From Castellaniella hirudinis (GTDB lineage Bacteria > Pseudomonadota > Gammaproteobacteria > Burkholderiales > Burkholderiaceae_B), in contig NZ_JBHSDY010000010.1 in the NCBI RefSeq assembly GCF_042651965.1, positions 186,001 through 250,000 on the forward strand: 64,000 nucleotides of DNA. The letters are read 5' to 3'. Positions 23,979 through 31,876 of this stretch are shown in pieces. The position numbers and the translations under genes were made by a program. Numbering within the stretch: the stretch's first letter is position 1; each line of letters starts with the position of its first letter. The notes below the pieces were generated by a model that was given only the letters and a program-made list of their open reading frames with translations, was not told the origin of the DNA and did not search any database.

Positions 23979-24826
23979 GCTTTTCTCCCTTTGGGGCTGG
24001 AGGCGCCGGCGCTTTGACTGAGCCGGTCCAGGATCATGGTCAGGATGACGATGGCCAGTGCCGCGTCGATGGACTTGGCGATGTCGAGCTTGCGGATCGC
24101 GTCGTAGATGCTCTGGCCCAGGCCGCCGGAACCGACAATGCCGGCGATGACGACCATGCCGAAGGCCATCATCAGGCTCTGGTTGATGCCGGCCATGATG
24201 CTGGGCAGGGCGAACGGCAGCCGGATCTTGGTGAACATCTGCCAGCGCGTCATGCCGGTGGCCATGCCCAGTTCGAGGTATTCGACGGGCGCCATCCGCA
24301 TGCCGAGCGCCGCCAGGCGGAAGGCCGGGGGAAAGGCCACGATCAGGGTGGCGACCAGCGCGGTGGCCGGGCCGTAGCCCAGCAAGGCAATCCCGGGCAG
24401 CAGATAGATGTACGGGGGCAGGGTCTGCAGCAGATCCAGCAGGGGTTCGGCAACGTGGCTCATCCCGCGGACATAGCCGCTCAGGATGCCCATGGGGATC
24501 GCCAGCAGTAGCGCCAGCAAGGTGGCGGCGATCACCAGCGCCAGGGTGGCGGTGGTTTCGGGCCACAGATTCATCATCTGGCAGATCACCAGGGCGACGG
24601 CGGACAGCACCCCGAAGCGCCGGCCGACGAGCCGCCAGCCCAGCAGGCCGATGACCACGGCCACGATGTAGAACGGCGCCAGGTTCAAGACCCACAGAAT
24701 GGCGCTGTTGAAGCCCTCCAGGCCGCTTTGAATGGCGGTGAAAACCTGGCTGGAGTTGTCCGTCAGACGGGCCAGCGCGTCCTCCATCCAGGCGTCGAAC
24801 GCGGAGATCAGATCGGTATCGTTCAT
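23975..24826 (-). CDS. ABC transporter permease, ProW-like (first of two)
   Basis: The 283-aa permease has helices throughout. The ProW-type loop is YLELGMATGMTRWQMFTKIRLPFALPSIMAGIN, with PPYIYLLPGIALLGYGPATALVATL before it. It is paralogous to the next gene and coupled to it by an ATGA overlap. Two different permeases point to a heterodimer, unlike E. coli ProW. Confidence 0.9.
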   Translation of the reverse strand: MNDTDLISAFDAWMEDALARLTDNSSQVFTAIQSGLEGFNSAILWVLNLAPFYIVAVVIGLLGWRLVGRRFGVLSAVALVICQMMNLWPETTATLALVIAATLLALLLAIPMGILSGYVRGMSHVAEPLLDLLQTLPPYIYLLPGIALLGYGPATALVATLIVAFPPAFRLAALGMRMAPVEYLELGMATGMTRWQMFTKIRLPFALPSIMAGINQSLMMAFGMVVIAGIVGSGGLGQSIYDAIRKLDIAKSIDAALAIVILTMILDRLSQSAGASSPKGRKA

Positions 24827-24847
24827 GAGATGCGCTCCTGGGGCCGG

Positions 24848-25933
24848 TCAGCGCGCGGCGGGCCGGTCATTGCCCTGGATGCCGTTGAGCAGATCGCGGG
24901 GCGAGACGATGCCGATGGGGCCGCCGTCGCCCATGATGGCCACCGCGTCCAGGTCCTTGCGGGTGGACAGCGTGATCAGTTCGGCGATGTCGGTCCCGGA
25001 TGCGGCGCGCGGCAGATCCTCGATGGCGATTTCCGGGTACGCGGCGCGGAACTCGGCGACCGGGCGCATGATGGAGCGGGCCTTGACGAGATGCAGCCGC
25101 GAGATGCCGGCCACGAATTCCGCCACGTAGTCGTCGGCCGGGTTGCGGACGATTTCCTCGGCGGTGCCGACCTGGATGAGGATGCCGTCCTTCATGATGG
25201 CGATACGGTCGCCGATGCGGATGGCTTCTTCCAGGTCGTGCGTGATGAAGGCGGCCGATTTGCCCAACTGCTTGGTCAGCGTGCGGAATTCATCCTGCAA
25301 CTGCCGCCGGATCAAGGGGTCGAGCGCGCTGAACGGCTCGTCCATCAGGATGATCTCGGGATCGGAGGCAATGGCGCGCGCCAGGCCGACGCGCTGCTGC
25401 ATGCCGCCGGACAGTTCGTCGGGGTAGTGGTTTTGCCAGTCGGACAAGCCGACTTTTTCCAGGGCTTCCGCCGCTGTCTTGTTGCGCTTTTCCTTGGGCA
25501 CACCCTGGACTTCCAGGCCGAAGGCGGTGTTTTCCAGCACGGTGCGCTGGGGCAGCAGGGCGACGCTCTGGAACACCATGCCGATGTGGTGCGCGCGCAT
25601 GTCGCGCAATCCGGCGGCATCCAGGGCGGCCAGGTCCTTGCCTTTGACCAGGACCCGGCCCTTGGTGGGGGTGATGAGCCGGTTCAGCAGGCGGATCAGG
25701 GTCGATTTTCCGCTGCCGGACAAGCCCATGATGCAGAAGATCTCGCCGCGCTTGACTTGGAGGCTGACGCCCGATACGCCGACCGTGCAGCCGAATTTTT
25801 GCAGGACGTCGCGTTTGGACAGGCCCTGGCGGGTGATGGCTTGCATCGCCGCTGGCGCCTGTTCGCCGAATATTTTCCAGACTTGCTGGCAGTCGACCAG
25901 GATTTCTTCGGACTGGATGGTGCTTGTGGTCAT
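24848..25933 (-). CDS. ABC transporter ATP-binding protein, ProV/OpuAA-like
   Basis: The 361-aa ATPase has Walker A GLSGSGKST at residues 70-78, signature LSGGMQQRVGLARA, Walker B IILMDEP and the H-loop THD. A shortened CBS-like C-terminal region (ITLSTRKDLDAVAIMGDGG) remains, as in proteins of the glycine-betaine/L-proline class. It powers the importer with the two permeases just downstream and the binding protein upstream. The N-terminus VDCQQVWKIFG is typical for ProV. Confidence 0.92.
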   Translation of the reverse strand: MTTSTIQSEEILVDCQQVWKIFGEQAPAAMQAITRQGLSKRDVLQKFGCTVGVSGVSLQVKRGEIFCIMGLSGSGKSTLIRLLNRLITPTKGRVLVKGKDLAALDAAGLRDMRAHHIGMVFQSVALLPQRTVLENTAFGLEVQGVPKEKRNKTAAEALEKVGLSDWQNHYPDELSGGMQQRVGLARAIASDPEIILMDEPFSALDPLIRRQLQDEFRTLTKQLGKSAAFITHDLEEAIRIGDRIAIMKDGILIQVGTAEEIVRNPADDYVAEFVAGISRLHLVKARSIMRPVAEFRAAYPEIAIEDLPRAASGTDIAELITLSTRKDLDAVAIMGDGGPIGIVSPRDLLNGIQGNDRPAAR

Positions 25934-25985
25934 GCGGAGCTCCTCCGGTTGCGCAGCGTGTGCGCAGGTGGTTTCTTCGTCTTGA

Positions 25986-26022
25986 CCGGACTCCGGCCTG
26001 GCGGTGCGCCGCCGGAGTCCGG
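25986..26022 (-). other. Hairpin between binding-protein gene and ATPase gene
   Basis: A perfect 11-bp stem (CCGGACTCCGG / CCGGAGTCCGG) lies just after the substrate-binding-protein stop codon. Such hairpins commonly stabilise the upstream message so binding protein exceeds the membrane subunits; the role is inferred. Confidence 0.45.
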
Positions 26023-26029
26023 GGAGGGA

Positions 26030-26881
26030 TCAGTACTTCTTGATGTTTTCCCAGCGCTTGACGAGGTCGGCGTTCTTGGCGATCCAGGCCTCGCTGGCTT
26101 GCTGCACGGTCTGGCCGTCGTTCATGCCGACGTTGATGTCGCCGATGGCGCTCAGGGGCAGGTAGATGCCTGCCAGGATTTCACGCACTTCGGGATTGGC
26201 TTCGGCGTAACCCTTCTTGCCGATCCAGTAGTAGGCCTGGGGGCCGGGGAAGACGTTCTTGGGATCCTTCAGGAACTTCATGTCGTACTTGACCATCATC
26301 CAGGTCGGCTCCCACAAGGTCACGGCGATCCACTCCTTGCGATCCACGGCGGACTTCAAGGCGGCGGTCATGCCGGCCGTGCTGCCGTCGATCAGCTTGA
26401 GCTTCAGGTCATAGGCTTTGACGGCCGAGGCGGCGTCGCGCATCAGCCCGGAGCCGGGCTCGATGCCGACGATCTTGTCGCCGAACTTGTCGGCGTTCTC
26501 GTTGAGCTGCTCCATGGAGTCGATCGTCACGTATTTGGGCACGGCGACCGCCTGGTACAGCCCGTAGGACACGGGGGACAGCTTTTCCAGCCGGTTCTTG
26601 TTGCGGTTCCAGTAGTCCTGGGCCGCGTAGTCGATCTGCGAGGCCATGAACTGCACGTCGCCTTTGACCAGCGCCGCGTAGGCGATGCCGATTTCGGAGA
26701 ATTCGGTCACCTTGACCTCGTAGCCGGCCTTTTCCAGGATGTTCTTGGCGACGTAGGTGATGGGGGTCAGATCCTCCCAGGACATGCTGCCCATGGTGAT
26801 GGTGCCTTTGGCGGCATAGGCGGAAGAAGCCATGGCGCCGGTCATGACGGCGGCGCAGAGCAGTTTGTTGAACAGTTTCAT
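26030..26881 (-). CDS. Periplasmic substrate-binding protein, ProX/OpuAC-type
   Basis: The 283-aa protein has a clear signal peptide (MKLFNKLLCAAVMTGAMASSAYA, cleavage after the AYA). It shows OpuAC-family features: TITMGSMSWEDLTPITYVAKNIL, GIEPGSGLMRDA, LWEPTWMM with aromatic residues, and KRWENIKKY at the end. Aromatic cage residues bind quaternary or cyclic ammonium groups in this family. It lies upstream of the ATPase gene and is flanked by strong intercistronic hairpins on both sides. The ligand is unknown; proline-betaine-like or hydroxyproline-like compounds fit the catabolic neighbours. Confidence 0.9.
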   Translation of the reverse strand: MKLFNKLLCAAVMTGAMASSAYAAKGTITMGSMSWEDLTPITYVAKNILEKAGYEVKVTEFSEIGIAYAALVKGDVQFMASQIDYAAQDYWNRNKNRLEKLSPVSYGLYQAVAVPKYVTIDSMEQLNENADKFGDKIVGIEPGSGLMRDAASAVKAYDLKLKLIDGSTAGMTAALKSAVDRKEWIAVTLWEPTWMMVKYDMKFLKDPKNVFPGPQAYYWIGKKGYAEANPEVREILAGIYLPLSAIGDINVGMNDGQTVQQASEAWIAKNADLVKRWENIKKY

Positions 26882-26924
26882 GTGGTGTCTCCTGATCTAG
26901 GGTGGTGCTTGGTTTGCTTCGGTG

Positions 26925-26946
26925 CCCGGGCCGGTCCCGGCCCGGG
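26925..26946 (-). other. Hairpin between oxidoreductase gene and binding-protein gene
   Basis: A perfect 10-bp repeat (CCCGGGCCGG / CCGGCCCGGG) with minimal spacing lies 20 bp beyond the oxidoreductase stop. It is not followed by a T-run. It may be a 5' protective or attenuating structure ahead of the binding-protein gene. Confidence 0.4.
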
Positions 26947-26965
26947 TGCTTGCGTCGGCGGGGGG

Positions 26966-28309
26966 TCAACCCTCCCGGCCGGCACGCAATTGGTGCCATC
27001 GGATGACGGAATGGATGCCCAGCCAGGCGATCGGCTGCGGCGGCAGGCGGGACGGCGGCGGTTGCTGCCGGAACTGCCGCAAGGCTTCGCTGTCCGTGCC
27101 GGCGGCCTGTTCCGCGGCCATCATGCCGGCCAGGGTGCTCTTGACCGTGCCCAGTCCGTTCTCGCAGCAGGCGGAATAAAGCCCGGGCTCGACTTCCCCG
27201 AAGGCGGGCGCGTGGTTCGTGCTCAGGCACAGCGCGCCTGCCCAACTGAATTCCATGGGGATGTGTTTCAGTGCGGGGAATCGTTCGTCGAAGGAGCGCC
27301 GCTGCCGGGCGGCAATGCCCGCGACCTGCTGTCCGGAGACCCGGATGTCCGGGTTGTAGGTGAAGTGCGTCCGGACCACGATGCGCGACTGTCCGTCCTG
27401 GGTGATCTTGCGCAGCGTCGCCCCCATGGGGTCGGCGGGCAGCAGGGCCCAGCGTTCGGCGCCGGCGGCGTCGGCCGGGAAGGCAGCCGTCATGGATGCG
27501 TAGGTGTAGACGTGAATCAGGCGGTGCCGGAAATGGCCGAAGCTCTCGATGTGGCCGTTCACGGCCAGGATGACGCGGGGGGCCTGGACGCCGCCCCGGG
27601 TCGAGACCGCTTCCCAGACCGGGCCTTTGCGGGTCAGCGACAGCACGGGCGAATGCTCGAACAGGTCGATCTCGCCGGCCAGGCCCTCGGCCAGCCGGCG
27701 GATGTAATCAGCCGGCTGGATGAGGACCGCGCCCGGGGTGTGGACGCCCCCCAGGTAGTAGCCGGTGCCGGTGATCTCGCGCATCTGGGCGGCGTCCAGG
27801 GTCTCGCTGGGTTCGCCGATCTGTCGCAACGAGTCGGCGAAGGCGCGGTTCAGTTTCAGCCCGCGTTCCGTGGCGGCGGCGTTGATCTTGCCCGAGGGAT
27901 CGAAGGTCGTGACCGGCATGCCGTATTCCTGCGCCACGCCGGCGGCAAAATCGATGGCCATGCGGTTCTGGCGGATTTCCAGCAGGCTGGACTCCGCGCC
28001 GCCGACGGAATAATTGCCGGACGTCAGGTTGTGGGGCACGTCGATCATGAAGCCGGAATTGCGCCCGGAGGCGCCGATGGCGATCTCCTGGGCGTCGAGC
28101 ACGACGATCCTGTCCTCGGGGCGCAATTGGCGCAACCGCCGCGCGGCCGACAGGCCGCCGAAGCCCGCGCCGATGATCAGCCAGTCGGCGGACTGTCGGC
28201 TTTCGAGGGTGCGCACGGGGAATCGACGGGGGGCCAGGGCGGCCCAGCCCGACAGGCCGGTTTCAACCGGTTGGCGGATCGAGGTCTGGCTCATTGCATG
28301 GCGTCCCAT
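26966..28309 (-). CDS. FAD-dependent amine/amino-acid oxidoreductase (DAO family)
   Basis: The protein is 447 aa, or 442 if the ATG at 28294 (MSQTS) is used; neither start has a convincing Shine-Dalgarno. The FAD-binding DWLIIGAGFGGLSAARRLRQL (about residues 42-62) is followed by GASGRNSGFMID, a feature of PuuB/OoxB/DadA-like oxidases. The C-terminal EFSWAGALCLSTNHAPAFGEVEPGLYSACCENGLG closes the DAO fold. It probably oxidises a secondary amine or D-amino acid imported by the adjacent ABC system. The next enzymes in the operon are a DapA-family lyase and an aldehyde dehydrogenase. Confidence 0.85.
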   Translation of the reverse strand: MGRHAMSQTSIRQPVETGLSGWAALAPRRFPVRTLESRQSADWLIIGAGFGGLSAARRLRQLRPEDRIVVLDAQEIAIGASGRNSGFMIDVPHNLTSGNYSVGGAESSLLEIRQNRMAIDFAAGVAQEYGMPVTTFDPSGKINAAATERGLKLNRAFADSLRQIGEPSETLDAAQMREITGTGYYLGGVHTPGAVLIQPADYIRRLAEGLAGEIDLFEHSPVLSLTRKGPVWEAVSTRGGVQAPRVILAVNGHIESFGHFRHRLIHVYTYASMTAAFPADAAGAERWALLPADPMGATLRKITQDGQSRIVVRTHFTYNPDIRVSGQQVAGIAARQRRSFDERFPALKHIPMEFSWAGALCLSTNHAPAFGEVEPGLYSACCENGLGTVKSTLAGMMAAEQAAGTDSEALRQFRQQPPPSRLPPQPIAWLGIHSVIRWHQLRAGREG

Positions 28310-28366
28310 GAGAGGGATTGGATCGTGTCCGATGCTGCCGGCCTGATCAGGCGTGTGGCCCTCATG

Positions 28367-29266
28367 TCAGGCTCCGGTGATGGCGGCGATGGTGCGCTTG
28401 AGCTCGGCGACGATGGCCTTGAAACGGGCCTTGTCTGCTTCGTCCAGCGCCTGGAGCGGCGCGCGCGCCGGCCCGGCCGCCAGGCCGTTCAGCTCGCAGC
28501 CGTATTTGATCGACTGCACGAACTTGCCCGCATCCAGGAAGTTCATGAAGGGCATCATGGCTCCCATGATCTTGCGGCCCTTGTCGAAGTCGTTTTCCAG
28601 GGCGCAGGCCTGGTACAAGGCCACGTGTTCGCGCGCCAGGAAGTTGGATCCCGCGCAGACCCAGCTCTGCGCGCCCCAGGCGAAGAATTCCAGCGCTTGG
28701 TCGTCCCAGCCGCAGGACATCTCGATCTGCGGGAATTCCCGGGCCAGCAGGTGGATGCGGTTGATGTCGCCCGAGCTTTCCTTGATCGCCTTGATGTTTT
28801 TCGACTGGCTGACGACGCGGCTCAGGTAGTCTCGGCCCATGTGCACGCCCATGCGGCCCGGATAGTTGTAGAGCATGATGGGCAGGCCGGCGGCCCGGTC
28901 GATGGCCAGCGCGTGGTCGGCGTTTTCCGATTCCAGGGGCAGGGCGTAGGGGGGCGAGCCCACCAGGATCGCATCCGCGCCGATCGACCGGGCCGCCTGG
29001 GCGTATTCGATGGATTCCTCGGTGCGCGTGGCGCCCGTGCCGACCACCAGCGGCACGCGGGTGCCGATGACCTGCCTGGCGCAGGCGGCCAGGTCGATCC
29101 GTTCCTGCGGGGTCTGCGCATAGTATTCGCCGGTCGATCCGGCGACGACGAGACCGTGCACGCCGGCGTCGATCAGGGATTCGATCAGTTCGGCGAACGC
29201 GGTCTTGTCGATGCTGCCGTCGGCTTCGTGGGGGGTGATGACGGGGGTGTAAATGCCTTCGAACAT
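28367..29266 (-). CDS. DapA-family (dihydrodipicolinate synthase/N-acetylneuraminate lyase superfamily) enzyme
   Basis: The 299-aa class I aldolase-type TIM barrel has Schiff-base lysine K162 in IKAIKESSGD. Its catalytic tyrosines are at 133 and 135 in MLYNYPGR, and the phosphate/carboxylate-binding GSTGEYY is near residue 43. The operon context (transport, oxidation, aldehyde dehydrogenase) argues for a catabolic aldolase, dehydratase or deaminase rather than lysine biosynthesis. In hydroxyproline degradation a DapA-family deaminase acts between an FAD oxidase and a semialdehyde dehydrogenase. AGGAG lies upstream of the ATG at 29266, just 10 nt after the GntR stop codon. Confidence 0.85.
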   Translation of the reverse strand: MFEGIYTPVITPHEADGSIDKTAFAELIESLIDAGVHGLVVAGSTGEYYAQTPQERIDLAACARQVIGTRVPLVVGTGATRTEESIEYAQAARSIGADAILVGSPPYALPLESENADHALAIDRAAGLPIMLYNYPGRMGVHMGRDYLSRVVSQSKNIKAIKESSGDINRIHLLAREFPQIEMSCGWDDQALEFFAWGAQSWVCAGSNFLAREHVALYQACALENDFDKGRKIMGAMMPFMNFLDAGKFVQSIKYGCELNGLAAGPARAPLQALDEADKARFKAIVAELKRTIAAITGA

Positions 29267-29276
29267 GCGATGACTC

Positions 29277-30026
29277 CTAGATGGACAGGGTTTCCGCACC
29301 TTCGTGCGGCATATCCGGGATGAGCCCGGTGAGCGTGATGAACATTTCCATGTTCCGGCGCGACAGTTCCCAATGCGCGAAGGTGATCCGGACGATGGCT
29401 GCTTCGTCGCGGGCCGCGATGGCATCGATGAACTGGTCGTGTTGCGAGAGGGCCAGTTCCTGGCGCCTGGACTGGCGGGCGCCGTGCGACTGGTAGAACG
29501 TATGGCCGATGCGGGCGTGGTCGACCAGCAGGCGGCTCAGCCCCGCCTGCAGGTAAATATTCCCGGACATCTCGCCGATGATGGCGTGGAACTGGTTGTT
29601 GCACAGCACTGTGGCGGCCACGTCGCCCGCCGCGCAGGCCTGCCGGAATTGGGCCTGGGTATCCCTGAGCCGGGCGAGCTGGCCGGGGGTGAAGTGATGG
29701 ACCGCCAGGCGGCCGATCGCGGCGTAGACCATCGGCGCCGCCAGGAAGAAGTGCCGCAGCGTCGAGTGGTTCATCGGCGCGACGCGCGCGCCGCGATGCT
29801 CGCGGATGTCCACGTATCCCTCGCCGCTCAAGCGGCGGAAGACCTCGCGCACCGGCGTGCGGGACAGGCCGTAGCGTGCGCACAGCCCGGGCTCGTCCAG
29901 GTCTTCGTCCGGACCGAGCTGCAAGGTGAGGATCTGGTGCTTGAGATCTTCGTAGAGCCTGGATTTGTGGTGGCTTTTTCCTGGCGCCGCCGAGGATTTC
30001 GAACCCCTGAGCGTGGTATTGCCCAT
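29277..30026 (-). CDS. GntR-family (FCD) transcriptional regulator of the downstream operon
   Basis: The 249-aa protein has an N-terminal winged helix (LYEDLKHQILTLQLGPDEDLDE; YGLSRTPVREVFRRLSGEGYVDI) and an all-helical FCD effector domain. The latter includes metal-ligand-type histidines (FHAIIGEMSGN; HDQFIDAI). It is first in a minus-strand operon with the DapA-family gene 10 nt later. It is strongly similar to the neighbouring GntR protein encoded at 30249-30950, indicating tandem duplication. FCD regulators usually bind a carboxylic-acid effector and repress their own operon. Confidence 0.88.
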   Translation of the reverse strand: MGNTTLRGSKSSAAPGKSHHKSRLYEDLKHQILTLQLGPDEDLDEPGLCARYGLSRTPVREVFRRLSGEGYVDIREHRGARVAPMNHSTLRHFFLAAPMVYAAIGRLAVHHFTPGQLARLRDTQAQFRQACAAGDVAATVLCNNQFHAIIGEMSGNIYLQAGLSRLLVDHARIGHTFYQSHGARQSRRQELALSQHDQFIDAIAARDEAAIVRITFAHWELSRRNMEMFITLTGLIPDMPHEGAETLSI

Positions 30027-30048
30027 GGTTTGTCTCGTATGTATTTAT

Positions 30049-30060
30049 ATTGTATTCAAT
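30049..30060. promoter_or_regulatory. Candidate GntR operator upstream of the operon
   Basis: ATTGTATTCAAT is one base from the palindrome ATTGTATACAAT common for FCD-type GntR proteins. It lies in an AT-rich stretch (30035-30110) of a GC-rich genome, just upstream of the first GntR gene, and presumably overlaps the operon promoter. Confidence 0.4.
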
Positions 30061-30248
30061 TTGTATTTTATTATAGTGAGAAATGGATTTTTTGGAAATA
30101 CATTTTTCGAGGGCGCTTTTGAAGGCGCGGCAACGCGGCCGCGAGCGCCCGGTCAGGGGCGGCGGAGGCGGTGTCGAGGCGAAGGGGGGCGGCCCGATCC
30201 GGCCGAGGCCGGATGGATCAGGCTCGAAGGGTCAGACCGGAAGAGGGA

Positions 30249-30950
30249 TCAGAGCGACTGCGGCGGTTCCGGTTTCAGCCCCGGCGGCATGATGAACAGT
30301 TCCATGTGCTCGCGCGAGAGCTCCATGTGCTCGTAGGACAGCCGCACGACGGCCTCCTCGTCGCGCGCGACGAGCGCGTCGATGAACTGGTCGTGGTGGT
30401 CGATGGAGTCCTGGCGTCGCCGGGACGTGTCCTGGTCGTGCGGCTGGTAAAAGGTGCGGCCGATGCGGGCGTGATCGATCAGCAGGCGGTTCAGGCTGGT
30501 CTGCAGGTACACGTTGCCGGACATCTCGCCCATGATTTCATGGAAGCGGTTGTTCTTCAAGACCATGGCCTGGATGTCGCCGTCCAGGGATGCCTGGCGA
30601 AGCTGCGCCTGGGTATCCCTCAGGTCGGCCAGTTGACTGGCGGTGAAATGCCGCACCGCCAGCCGGCCCACGGCCGCGTAGATCATCGGCGCCACCAGGA
30701 AGAAGTGCCGCAGTGTCGAGTGATTCATCGGCGAGACGCGGGGGCTGCGGTTTTCGCGGATGTCCACGTATCCCTCGCCGCTCAGGCGACGGAAGACCTC
30801 GCGCACGGGAGTGCGCGAAAGGCCGTAGCGTTCGCACAGCGCCACCTCGTCCAGATCCTCGTCCGGACCCAGTTCCATCGTCAGGATCTGGTGCTTGAGG
30901 TCTTCGAACAGTTGCGCCTTGGCGCTCTTTGCGGATTTCGCCTGGGTCAT
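30249..30950 (-). CDS. GntR-family (FCD) transcriptional regulator, paralogue
   Basis: The 233-aa protein is nearly parallel to its downstream neighbour. The winged helix (LFEDLKHQILTMELGPDEDLDE, RTPVREVFRRLSGEGYVDI) and the MNHSTLRHFF linker are almost identical, while the C-terminus diverges. The ATG at 30950 is used; a TTG-initiated extension upstream is GC-rich and non-conserved. It is separated from the other regulator by 222 bp containing the AT-rich operator region. It may sense a second effector or compete for the same site. Confidence 0.85.
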   Translation of the reverse strand: MTQAKSAKSAKAQLFEDLKHQILTMELGPDEDLDEVALCERYGLSRTPVREVFRRLSGEGYVDIRENRSPRVSPMNHSTLRHFFLVAPMIYAAVGRLAVRHFTASQLADLRDTQAQLRQASLDGDIQAMVLKNNRFHEIMGEMSGNVYLQTSLNRLLIDHARIGRTFYQPHDQDTSRRRQDSIDHHDQFIDALVARDEEAVVRLSYEHMELSREHMELFIMPPGLKPEPPQSL

Positions 30951-31070
30951 CTCGGGTATCCGGCGGCGAGGGGCGGCGAGGGCCGCCGGCGCGCGTGTCC
31001 GGATGAGTTCAATCAATGTCGGGCGTCAATTGTAAGCCGGACTCCCGTCCGGGCACGGCGCGGGCGGGTG

Positions 31071-31691
31071 TCATGGCTCGCGCATGCGCTGCGCCAGCTC
31101 GGCATGCCCGCGCGCGTCCAGCGCGTCGGCGGCCCCCAGGCGGTCGCGGGCCTCTTTGTTCTGGCTGAGTTTGCGCTTGCCGGCCAGCGAGGTGACGGCG
31201 ATCTCGATGCCCACGATCTTGCTCAGCATGTCGTTGATGAACTCGGGCGTGGAATCCGACATCTTCCAGGGGCGGGGTTCGCCGGCTTCGTGGCGGCGCG
31301 TCAGCCGACCGACCATGCCGCGCACGAAGCGTTCTTCGTCGCGCACGGTGAGCAGGCCGTGCGCATGCACGACTTCGTAGTTCCAGGTCGGCACCTGGCG
31401 ATGGGCCTCGTGCTTGCTGGGATACCAATTCGGTGAAATGTAGCTTTCGGCGCCCCGGAACACGACCAGCACCGGGCTGCCGGAGGCACACCGCTGCCAG
31501 AGCGGGTTTGCGCGGGCCACGTGCGCCGTGAGCAGGCCGTGCGCGCCGGCGTCGGGGTCGAATTCGAACGGGATGTGGTTGGCGTCCAGCCCGTCGGCGT
31601 CGTGCGTGATCAGCACGCCCAGAGGGTGTTCGCGGATGATGCGGGTGAGTGCTTCGGGCCGGGCTTCGGCGAAATGGTCGGGCAGGTACAT
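31071..31691 (-). CDS. PaiB-like FMN-binding negative transcriptional regulator family protein
   Basis: The 206-aa protein has MYLPDHFAEARPEAL at its start, then HIPFEFDPDAG, GHLTAHVARANPLWQ-type GLLTAHVARANPLWQ, SYISPNWYPSK and VPTWNYEVVHAHG. These are hallmarks of the PaiB / 'FMN-binding negative regulator' family, a flavin-reductase-like split barrel. In Bacillus, PaiB affects sporulation and protease genes; in proteobacteria its role is mostly unknown. The ATG at 31691 is chosen because the conserved N-terminus begins there; no strong ribosome site is seen. It stands alone, divergent from the exported protein at 31877. Confidence 0.85.
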   Translation of the reverse strand: MYLPDHFAEARPEALTRIIREHPLGVLITHDADGLDANHIPFEFDPDAGAHGLLTAHVARANPLWQRCASGSPVLVVFRGAESYISPNWYPSKHEAHRQVPTWNYEVVHAHGLLTVRDEERFVRGMVGRLTRRHEAGEPRPWKMSDSTPEFINDMLSKIVGIEIAVTSLAGKRKLSQNKEARDRLGAADALDARGHAELAQRMREP

Positions 31692-31876
31692 GGTCGGATC
31701 GGGACTGTCGGGTCTGTCGGAAAAAGGCGTGCTGCGCATGTATGACAGCCATCTTCATCCGCTGCGGCCAAAAGGGCAAGATCCTGACACACATAGGCTG
31801 CGTCCGCGCTTGTTCGGCAGGGGGCAAACCCGCTATCGTGTGAGCCATTCGTACAGATTCCATGGAGATCGGAAAC

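Noticed and set aside
24728..29323. Very long plus-strand open frame (1531 codons) opposite the ABC/oxidase operon
   Set aside because: It is the antisense shadow of six well-recognised minus-strand genes in high-GC DNA. Its product is a His/Gln/Arg/Gly/Val-rich low-complexity string typical of such shadows.
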